Of a DNA stretch of 64,000 bases, positions 55,701 through 64,000 are shown piece after piece. This DNA is from Panicum virgatum (taxonomy: Eukaryota > Streptophyta > Magnoliopsida > Poales > Poaceae). Under the pieces are notes generated by a model. That model was not told the DNA's origin. It made no database searches and saw only the letters and a list, made by a program, of their open reading frames with translations. The position numbers and the translations under genes were made by a program. The stretch spans positions 23,411,238 through 23,475,237 of the forward strand of contig NC_053149.1 of assembly GCF_016808335.1 (NCBI RefSeq). Reading direction: 5' to 3'. How positions within the stretch are numbered: position 1 is the stretch's first letter; each line of letters begins with the position of its first letter.

Positions 55701-56435
55701 TCGGCGAGAGGAGCAGAGGAGTTGGCCTGAGGTGGAAGAAAATGGACTGTTTTGTAATTTCCAAAAATTTCAGGGACCAGACTGTAAAACACTGATAACT
55801 TTTAAACTAAAGCTCAAATCAAAAAGTGCCCAACATGAAAGTTGTTCCATTTTTCAAGATCTACAACTTTGATGTTGTGCAAAAATTTATTTGATCAAAG
55901 ATTGAAGAGTTATTTTGAAAAACATAGAAGGAACTTTGAATTCTAAGGAATTTTGTCTTTTTCAATGTAAATTCAACTCAAATGTAGATCAAAATGTAAG
56001 ATTTTCTGCCATGTAATGATTACACTACATTTTACAAATAAACCCTCCACAAAAGCAACAATTACACATTCAATTCAAATTAAACTATAGAAAGACCCTT
56101 GCATAAAATCAATATTACACATATAGCCTTTTATAATTACAGAAAGGTCCTTTTTGAAGCAAAACAAGCACATGATGTATAAAAGGTATGCAACAATAAT
56201 GTGCAGACACCTAGGGTGTCACAGCAACCACGCTGCCGTCCTGGAGATCGCCAAACGCATCGTCGCCGAGTTGGAGGCTGTCGGTCTCCAGGAGTTTGTT
56301 TTGTTCCTTTTGCTTTGCATTTCTTATGCTTCTGCGTATAGAAGCGACGTAGGTGTTCGATATTCCATGGGTTGCCCACATCTGTACCATCTGGCCTCTG
56401 TAGGTGGTAGGTTCCAGGAACCACTATCCCACTGA
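49734..56435 (+). pseudogene. Element I antisense ORF, 'putative gypsy type transposon' family (PF04195-like), spliced and interrupted
   Basis: The reading is open from 49734 without an ATG (DIQDLVEHGLLLEKQ). The conserved domain (FYEKGFVLTAGAFFRRLLHF, HLKPNSIAQITIF, LCEGYLGIAPHFN) runs to about 50315. Stops occur at 50314-50316 and near 50412, yet similar text continues (RRLTQPIQERVQPAFEY). Splice-like borders give introns 50553-50673, 51156-51237 and 51834-51900. The middle exons are charged and coiled-coil-like. The exon at about 52096-52381 (AAKDALQHTLGLVKTHLPEVDL) is cut by solo LTR J and resumes at 56221 (AAVLEIAKRIVAELEAVG). Its domain order equals that of the element E antisense ORF. 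The 3' end overlaps the integrase gene on the other strand. Confidence 0.75.
52382..56220 (-). mobile_element. Solo LTR J, 3.8 kb (TGTGACACC type, possibly Tekay-like)
   Basis: On the minus strand it begins TGTGACACC (56220) and ends GGTTCTGCCACA (52382). The flanks CCAAC (52377-52381) and GCAAC (56221-56225) differ at one base. The antisense ORF of element I reads across the two flanks, which supports insertion. No gag, pol or primer site lies inside. A CpG-rich block (about 55040-55740) opens long frames on both strands (for example 55148-55792 -), which I do not treat as genes. The rest is AT-rich. Size and ends recall long LTRs of Tekay chromoviruses. Confidence 0.8.
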
Positions 56436-57212
56436 CTACAAAAGGGGCCTTCCCATGGGGAAGATAGCTTGTGAGCGCTGGTGGTCGACTGGATTCATCG
56501 TAGAACCAGGTCGCCGAAGTTGAAGTCGCGCTCATGAATGTTTCGATCATGATAGCACCGGAGCTGCTACTCATATCTCGCATGCTGGATGGAGGCCGTC
56601 AGGTGGTGCTCCTCTGCCGAGTCGATGTCCGTGCATCGAGTCGCCTTAGCCTCGTTCTCTTCGTAGTTCTGGGTGCGCGGAGCACCAAAAGCTATGTCCG
56701 ATGGCAAGACTGCTTCATAACCATACACCATGAAGAATGGTGAATAGCCGATGGCCCGGTGTAGCGAAAATGGCCTCTCATGCCATATTTCAATATAATG
56801 TTTTGGCGATTGATGACACACACAACACTTGGACTAATGTGATTGTTATGATGACTATTCTCAGGCTTTTAGGTTCAAGTGATGACAAAGAGAAGAGAGG
56901 TGTAGCAAGGCCCGAAGGGCCACCCCTACGGGGGTTCCGCTAGTGGTTATGAAGTTTTTAGGTGTTTGATGACAAAGGGGGAGAAATGTACCCTAAAAGC
57001 AAGCAAGTATGTTTGGAGTAAATGATGCCATTAGCAAGGGGGAGGAATGGAAAATGCAAGGCAAAAGGATGCATGGTGATAGGGGGAGGTACTTAGTCAA
57101 TGTGGGGGAGAAGTGCAATTTGATGATCCCATGGACTAAGGTACAAAAACTTTTCATTGCTCATTTGGTTCAAATCACACACAAGCCTTTGTTCTACAAT
57201 TTTTTCTACAAT

Positions 57213-57225
57213 TGGTATCAAGGGC
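57213..57225 (+). promoter_or_regulatory. Primer-binding-site remnant of element K
   Basis: TGGTATCAAGGGC is close to the tRNA-Met complement TGGTATCAGAGC used by many plant Copia elements, with two or three changes. Confidence 0.6.
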
Positions 57226-57365
57226 TTTTTAAAAATGAGCATTGAAATGTCATCCGAGCAAGCTAAATAGTTTCTAACCTTTCAAATTATTATCAATTTC
57301 ATATTCTTACAAATCATCTTGCTTGCTTTGGTTGTGTTGTCATTAATCACCAAAAAGGGGGAGAT

Positions 57366-58682
57366 TGTAGTGAAAATGGCCTCTCATGCCATATTTCAAT
57401 ACAATGTTTTGGCGATTGATGACACACACAACACAAGGAGTGAGGCATTTTGCTATCATCGGTTAAACCGACGTAGGGCAAAATGAACTCACCGGTGCAA
57501 TCACAGAGAAGGTCTGCGGGCTAGGGTTTTACACCGGATTAACCGACGTTGAAGAAAATGCATACGTCCGTGCATTGCCAAACGAAGACCGAGGAAAATA
57601 CCTACACCGGTTGAACCGATGATGCATCGGTCAATTGCATCGGTTTAGTTGTCCAGAGAGGTGGTTTTTGGAGGAACGTGAAGAAGTTACAATCACCTGT
57701 TAAACTGATGCTAATTTTACATACACCGGTTGATTGCATCGGTTAAACCGGCGTTACACCGGTTAATTGCTAACGGCTAGTTTTTCAAGTAGCAGTTTAC
57801 ATACACCGGTTGAACCGATGATGGCTTTTGGGGCACGTCGGATTAATCGGCGTTAAACACATTTCTGGCAGCTTTTCTCCAACGGCTATATTTGCTTGTG
57901 CTGCCTATATATACCCCCAAGGCCGGGCCATTTGAGTGTGCTGGAGTTCAAGGAAGTATACAAGAGCTAAAGATCATCTCCAACCACCATAGAGCTTCAT
58001 TGTACATCATATAGGCTTAAGCACACTTGTGAGAGTGCTTAGTGCTTGTAATAGGGATTAGTTCTTGCGAGAGCTCCCTTGAGAGAAGTCTTGCTGCGGC
58101 AAGCAATCCTTGTGATTCGTCGTGTGACCCTCCGTCTTGGTGTGGATTGGCAACGACACTTTGTGCGGGGGAAGAGGAGGCCCCCTCCTTGGTGGAGAAG
58201 CTCCGTAGTGGATTACGGCCGGGTGACCGAGAGAGACGGTGGCGGTGCACGAGACTCGGTGTCTTAGGGGTACTTGCCTTTGCTTGCTGGCATCGCCTTA
58301 GTGGCGTAGTGCAAGACGGTGATCGGAAGAGCCTCGGTGTCCCGTGGACGTAGGCGTTTGTGCCGAACCACATTACATGACCGTGTCTACTCGGGAGTTT
58401 GCATCCCTCTTGCACTTACCTCTTTACTTACCGTATTACGTTTCCGCATTTACTCTTCTTGCGTGCCTAAACTTTCCTAGTTAGTTTGATTAGGACTGGC
58501 TATAGGTTGCAAGTTTTTGGGGTAAGTAGAGAGTAGCAAAGATAAACCTTAGTCATAACTAGCATGCATAGGACGTGTTAGGTTTATCTTATGCAAGTAG
58601 ATTGAGCCCTAGGTTAAAAAGCGATTAGCGACCCTATTCACCCCCTCCCCCTCTAGGGTCGGACACCCCGGTGATCCTTACA
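57366..58682 (+). repeat. Element K 3' LTR
   Basis: It starts TGTAGTGAAAATGGCC and ends CCGGTGATCCTTACA, with a TATATATA box at 57906-57913. About nine CGGTTnAACCG-like motifs (57455-57850) lie just upstream of the box. Confidence 0.9.
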
Positions 58683-58687
58683 CCCGG

Positions 58688-58872
58688 CTTCTTTATGTGC
58701 AAAGTCCCCAAACTACTCTAGGTAGTTCTTGGAGCCACTTTGCACCATACTTTTCGATCGGGTCGAAAATTCTAGCTTTGAGCCCCTGGAGGATCAAGCC
58801 ATTGGCCCTTTCAACTTGGCCATTGCACCTGGGGTGCGCCATGGAGGCATAGTAGACATCAATATAGCTTTC
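58688..58872 (-). pseudogene. Element I integrase, middle segment next to element K
   Basis: On the minus strand this stretch encodes the catalytic-core tail (MAHPRCNGQVERANGLILQG) and FDPIEKYGAKWLQELPRVVW, ending where element K inserted. A stop lies near 58695. It is listed separately because the frame around the insertion point defines the pre-insertion reading. Confidence 0.75.
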
Positions 58873-59400
58873 CTAGCTATAGTCCCAGAACTCGAAGCCC
58901 TTGAATGAAGTACCCAAATCAGTGATGACCCGGTTAGGCACCCGGAATCGGTGTGATATTTCCTCGATGAACTCGGCTGCCTTAGCTGCTGTAGTGTCTA
59001 TCACTGGCTTGACTTCGATCCATTTTGTAAACTTGTCAATAGCCACAAATATATGATTGTATCCACTGGCGGCCGTCTTTAGGGGTCCCACCGAGTCGAG
59101 TCCCCAACAAGCAAAGGGCCAGGACGGCGGTATGGTCCGCAAGACCTGAGCTGGGACGTGCTGCTGCTTGGAGAAGAACTAGTACCCATGACATCACCTG
59201 ACGATGTTCTTGGCATTGGCCAAAGCCGTGGGCCAGAAGAAGCCTGATCGGAAGGCTTTCCCCACGAGGGTGGAAGCACCCGCATGGTTGCCGCAGATAC
59301 CCAAGTGGATATCGCTAAGGAGTTGGACTCCTTCATCCTGTGTGATGCATTTACAAAGGGTTCTTGAGGAAGCCGAGTGATTGAACAGCTCGGTTCCTAT

Positions 59401-60488
59401 GACGACGTAATTGCTTGATCAGCGAGCAAGCTTCTCGTGTTCCTTTCCCTTTGGATATCTTTTATTGTTTTTGATGAAGTCGATGATTGGGGAGCGCCAG
59501 TCGGTATCGAGGGTTAGGACCTCCTTTCCTATGGCCGGGACCAAATCAGGCTTTGTGGGAGGCTCCTCTTCCATCTTGACCGTGGGGCTCCTAAGTGCTT
59601 GAACAAATACGCCGGGTGGAACGATAGACCGCTTGGATCCGAGCTTGGACAAGACATCGGCTGCCACGTTGTCGTCTCTGGGGACGTGGTGGAACTCCAA
59701 ACCATAGAATTTGGCTTCGAGCTTTCTGATCTCCCTGCAGTAGGCGTCCATCTTCTCCTTGGTGCACTCCCAGTCCTTGTTAACTTGCTATATGACGACT
59801 TTGGAGTCGCTGTAGACCAATAATTGCTTGATTCCGAGTGTGACAGCGATCCGGAGACCGTGAATGAGAGCTTCATATTTGGCAGCATTGTTGGTGACTT
59901 TGAAAAGTAGCTGGAGGACGTATTTGAGTTGTTCACCTTTCGGGAGATGAAGAGGATTCCAGCGCCGGCTCCATCGCGATTGAGGGCGCCGTTGAAGTAC
60001 ATGATCTAGTACTCGGATCTAGTATTGGGCGGAGGGTCTTGTATCTCGGTCCACTCGGCAACGAAATCAGCCAACGCCTGTTACTTGATGGTAGAGCGCG
60101 GCATGAATTCAATCGTGAATGCGCCGAGTTCAACTGACCATTTGACGACTTGGCCGTTGGCGTCCTTGTTGTGAAGGATGTCGCCGAGTGGATATGATGA
60201 GGCCACCTTGATCTTGTGTGCTTGGAAGTAGTGGCGGAGCTTCCTTGAAGTGATGAGGACGGCGTATAGTAGCTTCTGCACTTGGGGGTAGCGTGTCTTG
60301 GATTTGCCGAGTACTTCACTGATGAAGTAAATAGGTCGTTGCACCTTGTAGGTGTGACCTGGTTCATCGCGTTCAACAACCAGGATGGTACTCACTACAC
60401 TGGTAGTGGCGGCGATGTACAGGAGGAGGACTTCTCCATCTTCAGGTGCTGTCAGGATGGGTGGCGAGGTGAGGAAGTTCTTGAGCTC
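59401..60488 (-). pseudogene. Element I RNase H and second RNase H
   Basis: The first RNase H (60395-60081) shows [55 protein letters not shown] and [10 protein letters not shown]. The second (about 60002-59600) starts MYFNGALNRDGAGAGILF, changes frame near 59935 and continues with a typical NAAKYEALIHGLRIA, YSDSKVVI and VPRDDNVAADVLSKLGS. The two-domain order is the Tat hallmark, as in element A. A stop near 60079, one near 59790 and the frame change make it inactive. Confidence 0.82.
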
Positions 60489-61491
60489 CTAGAATGCTTT
60501 GGAAGCATTGTCGTTCCATTCAAATTTGTCGGACTTCCGGAGAAGTTTGAAGAAGGGTAGGCCTCTGTCGCCGAGTTGGCTTATGAACCGGCTCAAGGCG
60601 GCCATGCACCCTGTAAGATTCATCAAGTCCTTTTTGCTCTTGGGAGGCTTCATGAACCTGATTGCATTGACCTTGGTGGGGATGGCTTCGATGCCTCGAC
60701 TACTGATTATGAAGCCGAGTAGTTTTCCGGACGGGACACCGAACACACACTTGGTCAGGTTGAGTTTCCATTTGAATTTCCTGAGATTTTCAAATGTCTC
60801 GGAGAGGTCTGTAATGAACTGATCGTTACATTTTGTCTTGACGACGACATCATCGACATAGGCCTCGGTGTTGCGCCCAATCTGCACCTAGAGGCATCTC
60901 TGAATGGCCTTCTGGTAGGTCGCGCCGGCATTCTTGAGGCCGAATGTCATTGTGTTGTAGCAGTAGGCCCCGAATGGGGTGATGAAAGATGTCTTCTCTT
61001 GATCCGACTCCTTGAGGGCTATCTGGTGGTATCCTGAGTAGCAGTCGAGAAAAGAGAGGAGAATGCACCGGGCCGTCGAGTCAACGACCTGGTCGATGCG
61101 TGGTAGTGGAAAGGGGTACTTAGGGCAGTGTTTGTTGAGGTCTGTATAGTCAATACGCATTCTCCATTCACCATTTTTCTTTTTTAAAAGGACTGGGTTT
61201 GCCAACCAATCTGGGTGTGCGACTTCTCTGATGAAACCGGCAGCTAGGAGCCGGGTTACTTCTACCCTAATAGCCTCCTTTCTATCCTGCGCGAAGTGAC
61301 GAAGCCATTGCTTGACAGGCGTCGCCTTCTTGTCTAGATCTAAGGAGTGCTCAGCCTCCTCCCTTGTGACTCTGGGCATGTCAGATGGCTTCCATGCGAA
61401 GATGTCCCAATTCTCCCGGAGGAAAGAGGTGAGCGCGCCTTCCTACGCCGAGTTGAGGCTGGCCCCGATCATGACGGTCTTGTGCGGTTCA
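60489..61491 (-). pseudogene. Element I reverse transcriptase
   Basis: Visible blocks in order are WDIFAWKPSDMPRVTREEAEH (near 61440-61350), RVEVTRLLAAGFIREVAHPDWL, RMRIDYTDLNKHCP, SFLDCYSGYHQI, FGLKNAGATYQKAIQ, then a stop at 60888-60890. The same frame resumes with AYVDDVVVKTKCN (the catalytic YVDD, near 60860) and CVFGVPSGKLLGFIIS, ending at a stop near 60489. Apart from the two stops the domain is complete. Confidence 0.88.
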
Positions 61492-63838
61492 TCATCCCGG
61501 AGGACAATGGTCTTGGTCGCGCACGACTGGAGTGAGTTGCGACTCAAAAGTCGACTCCTTGGCGGGGATGGTCTGCTGATCCATCGGGAGATTCTTTGCA
61601 GCCTGAGCAACAAGAACCAAGTTCCTGGATCGTTCCAGGGTGTCGGAGAGCTCGATGTTCTTGGCCTCGCACGCATAAGAGGTCTGCAAGTCTCCGTGGA
61701 CTGAGAGGACCCCCTTTGGAGCTAGCATCTTTAGGAGAAGGTACGTGTGGTTGGGTATCACCATGAACTTGGCGAGGGAGGGTCTTCCCAGGATGGCGTT
61801 GTAGGAGGTCTCGAACTCGGTGACCTCGAAGTTGATGTACTCGGTGCGGTAGTTGTTGCGAGTGCCGAAGGTGACCGGCAGGGTGGCTCGACCGACTGGG
61901 GTCGAGCCGGCTCCATGGATGATGCCGTAGAAGGCCTGGTCAGATGGGACCAGGGACGCCATATCGTAGCCCATGTTCTGTAGTGTGCTGGCGAAGATGA
62001 TGTCGAGGGCGCTGCCACCATCGACGAGTACTTTGGCCAGGCGGACCTGGCTCACCACTGGGCTGACCACCAGGGGGTAAGCACCCGGCCTGGGCAGGTG
62101 GACCCAGTGGTCGCGGCAGTCGAAGGTGATCGGCATCTCCGACCACCAGAGGGGTTCAACCGGGTGTTTGAACACCAGGTTGACTTCTCGGTCATCCAGC
62201 TTGAGCTTACGCCTACCTGCTGCCTTGCTAGGGCCACCGTATATGAAGTTGACGGCCCTATCTTCGTCCTGGAAGTTCCCTGGGGAATCTTCCCTCTGGT
62301 CATCGTCGTCTCGCCTGGGCGAGTTGCGCCTCCATGGGAGCGCCCGGGTAGTTCTAGAACCACCCGGTCTATCGTGGTCGTCGCGGCGGAGTCGCTTGGG
62401 GTCGTCATCCTTGACAACGCCATTGGAGAGTGCTCGGCACTCCCGGGCGGTGTGGTTTGCGTCCTTGTGCCAAGGACACTTGCCATCCAGGAGCTGATCT
62501 AGATCCGCTTGGTTGAGAGTGGAGCGGAACTGGGATCGTTCGGCGATGGCGACGGTGTTCTCAGGGCCACGCTTGCGGTCCTGGCACTTGGATGATTCGG
62601 AGCAGTCGTGTTTCTTCTCGTGGCAAGGTGGGCAGTCGTCGCGATGGCGTTTCGGGCGGTTGTCCCGCTGAGGGGGACACTCGGAGTAGTCATTCTTGTG
62701 CCGGTGTCGGTGTGCTTGTTGACGACCATCATCATCTCGCCCACTGTCTTGGGGTAGGTCTGGAACATCTTCCTCCACAGCTCGATGTTGTGGAGGCCCT
62801 CGTTGAAGTAGTGGATGACGTCCCTGTCATCGGCTTCCGTAATGGTATTACGGTTAGCAAAGTACCTCCTGATGTAGTCGCAGAAGGACTCGTCCGGTTG
62901 TTGTATGACACTGGCCATATCCCATCTGGTCTTGGGACCCGGGCAGGATACCTGGTAGTACTGGACGAAGGCATCGCAGAGGTCCTGCCAGCTATTGATG
63001 GAGCCAGCGGGGAGTGCTTCGAGCCAGTTGAGAGCTTGGGGACCCATCATGACCGGGAAGTAGGCAGCCATGATGTCATTGTCGCCGCGAGCAGCTCACA
63101 CGGCGATGGAGTAGGTACGTAGCCACGTCTTAGGATCCGACTCGCCATCGTACTTCTCGATCCCAGTGGGCTTGAAGGTAGCAGGCCACTGAATCACTCG
63201 GAGCCGGCGAGAGAAGGCGGAGAAGCCATCGAGGTCATTGCCGAGGTCGATGTCGCGGTTGTTGTCGCGGCGAGGACATCGTGGGCGGTTGTCGCCGCGG
63301 CGACCGCGGTTCTGGAGGTCAATGTCGGAGTCGCCGGGTTCCTCGTCATACTGACGACTTCGCTCCCGTTCGGCGCCGTCACGTTGTCGATGACGGTTGT
63401 TGATGCACTGGCGCGGGTCTCGCTGGTTGAGTTGGAGACGAAGGTCGCCCTGGTTGACCTCTACGTCGTCGTCATGAGGTCATGTCGAGTGATGACTCAA
63501 GTGGGTGCGGTAGGCCGAGTTGCTTTCGTGCAGCTGCTGGGCTTGAGTGGCGGCCACGTGCAGGTGAGCACGAGCCTTGACGATCTCGAGGGTCTCCTGA
63601 AGACCCTCGAGCACCTAGAACACCACGGCGAGGTTGGCCGATGGCGTGGCGAAGACGTCTTGGCCGTTGTAGCTGAGGACGAAGTCACCGTCGAGATTGC
63701 GTGGCCGGAGCGGTGAGCGCCGATTCCTGGTGTTGCGGCGTTCGGCGTCCTCGTGGTCGCGTTCGCCCCGGTTGATGGCCTCGTCGTTGCGCCTCTGTTG
63801 GCGCCGGCCAACATCACCACTGGAGATCAGCGATGACG
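61492..63838 (-). pseudogene. Element I gag and protease
   Basis: The gag N-terminus (about 63838-63480) has SYNGQDVFATPSANLAVVF, a stop, then LHVAATQAQQLHESNSAYR. The capsid part (63071 downward) shows MGPQALNWLEALPAGSINSW, FVQYYQVSCPGPKTRWDMAS and FCDYIRRYFANRN. A frame change near 62740 leads into the 61492-62778 frame. That frame carries a basic region, a Cys/His knuckle-like KCPWHKDANHTARECRAL, and the protease with KVLVDGGSALDIIF (D-G-G at the active site, a usual Tat form) and NAILGRPSLAKF. A stop near 63092 (AV*AARGDND) and several other breaks prevent full translation. The 429-codon 61492-62778 frame is the longest open one of this element. Confidence 0.85.
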
Positions 63839-64000
63839 CCCGCAGACACCAAGGGGGGTGGCAGGTATTTTATGAACCACGAATAAATCCGCAAGAGCAC
63901 GGAATACCGCTGTAGCATTTTACCCTGGAGTATACCGGGGTGTCATTTATATTTCCTCAGGGAAGGCGATGAGTGAGAGAGTATATAGATTAGTTAGTGA
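63839..64000. other. Unassigned end segment, perhaps another retrotransposon
   Basis: From about 63870 the sequence no longer matches gag. The text AATAAATCCGCAAGAGCACGG and a GGTGTCATTTATATTTCCTCAGG stretch recall untranslated leaders of other grass LTR elements. The boundary and family cannot be determined from this window. Confidence 0.35.

Larger units (their letters stand above)
56760..58682 (+). mobile_element. Element K: internally deleted Copia element of SIRE/Maximus type
   Basis: A perfect CCCGG duplication (56755-56759 and 58683-58687) flanks it. The 3' LTR is 57366-58682 (1317 bp), directly preceded by AAAAAGGGGGAGAT, a copia-type purine tract. The 5' LTR survives only as about 56760-56900 (same TGTAGCGAAAATGG start). 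Between them lie a TGGTATCAAGGGC primer-like site (57213-57225) and short non-coding pieces rich in GGGGGAG. No gag or pol remains. The LTR is the same family as solo LTR G. Confidence 0.85.
56226..59400 (-). pseudogene. Element I integrase, split by element K
   Basis: The zinc-finger side lies at about 59400-59150 (LSDIHLGICGNHAGASTL). The core has D in VAIDKFTKWIEV, D in VITDLGTSF and E in NGQVERANG (58875-59060 and near 58800). A stop near 58875 follows FEFWDYS. After element K the C-terminal part continues (AIGYSPFFMVYGYEAVLPSD, 56754 downward, then LSSPWEGPFVVS and NIEHLRRFYT near 56310). The join at the CCCGG duplication fits one original gene. Its tail overlaps the antisense ORF. Confidence 0.85.
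48228..64000 (-). mobile_element. Element I: autonomous-type Tat Ty3/gypsy element with antisense ORF, minus strand
   Basis: The 3' LTR is 48228-48697. The interior continues to the right edge, so the 5' LTR is outside. Read on the minus strand it has gag, protease, RT, RNase H, second RNase H and integrase. A spliced ORF on the opposite strand (49734-56435) lies between integrase and the 3' LTR. Two insertions break it, solo LTR J (52382-56220) and element K (56760-58682). The layout fits RIRE2 or Grande-like Tat elements, which is by resemblance only. Confidence 0.88.

Noticed and set aside
55148..55795. 214-codon minus and 181-codon plus frames in solo LTR J
   Set aside because: The frames overlap on both strands of a GC-rich block. 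The translations are Pro/Arg/Ser-rich and have no domain.
1..64000. Host protein-coding genes
   Set aside because: Every frame above about 100 codons falls in a transposable element or is a GC-rich shadow. No exon set with a non-transposon domain was found.

Overview
This window looks like nuclear heterochromatin of a grass (Poaceae), probably gene-poor or pericentromeric. It is made almost entirely of transposable elements nested inside one another. The grass assignment is an inference. It rests on element types common in grass genomes: Tat-type Ty3/gypsy elements with a second RNase H and an antisense 'putative gypsy type transposon' ORF, Athila-like elements with a tRNA-Asp primer site, long TGTRACACC LTRs, a Rep/Pif1 Helitron, and cereal-like CpG-rich leaders. 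I found no host gene, tRNA, rRNA or CRISPR array.

Layout, using letters as labels. Element A, the oldest layer, is a Tat-type Ty3 element on the + strand. Its gag is at 1-2406 and its protease, RT, RNase H, second RNase H and integrase are at 42864-48227. Gag and pol are separated by element B (2407-42863), an Athila-like element with 1.5-kb LTRs. The 5' LTR of B was itself hit twice. Element C (3410-22095, target duplication GAGTT) is a non-coding large retrotransposon derivative that carries a Helitron D (about 6342-15281). Element E (22311-33619, duplication GTGTG) is a Tat-related element without pol that carries a solo LTR F (22855-24780, duplication GTTCT). The 5' LTR of B therefore survives as 2407-3409, 22101-22310 and 33625-33922. 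The interior of B (33923-41350) holds gag, protease, a solo LTR G (36192-37701, duplication GTATC) and an ATHILA-type ORF. Its 3' LTR is 41351-42863.

To the right, A contains a very small LTR element H (42991-43792, minus strand, 39-bp internal domain). Element I, a minus-strand Tat element, begins at 48228 and runs off the right edge. In the direction of its own transcription it reads gag, protease, RT, RNase H, second RNase H and integrase, then a spliced ORF on the opposite strand, then the 3' LTR. A 3.8-kb solo LTR J (52382-56220) interrupts the antisense ORF. A SIRE-like deleted Copia element K (56760-58682, duplication CCCGG) interrupts the integrase.

Functionally this is a graveyard. 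Almost every coding region carries stops, frameshifts or insertions. The longest intact frame is the RT/RNase H of A (44871-46277). The observations that most merit follow-up are the minimal LTR element H, the two independent antisense spliced ORFs in E and I, the polypurine-tract-like copies inside B and C, the palindromic motif array in the LTR family of G and K, and the ACCGGT-rich linkers in the polyprotein of A. All boundaries were read by eye. LTR differences are hand counts and approximate.
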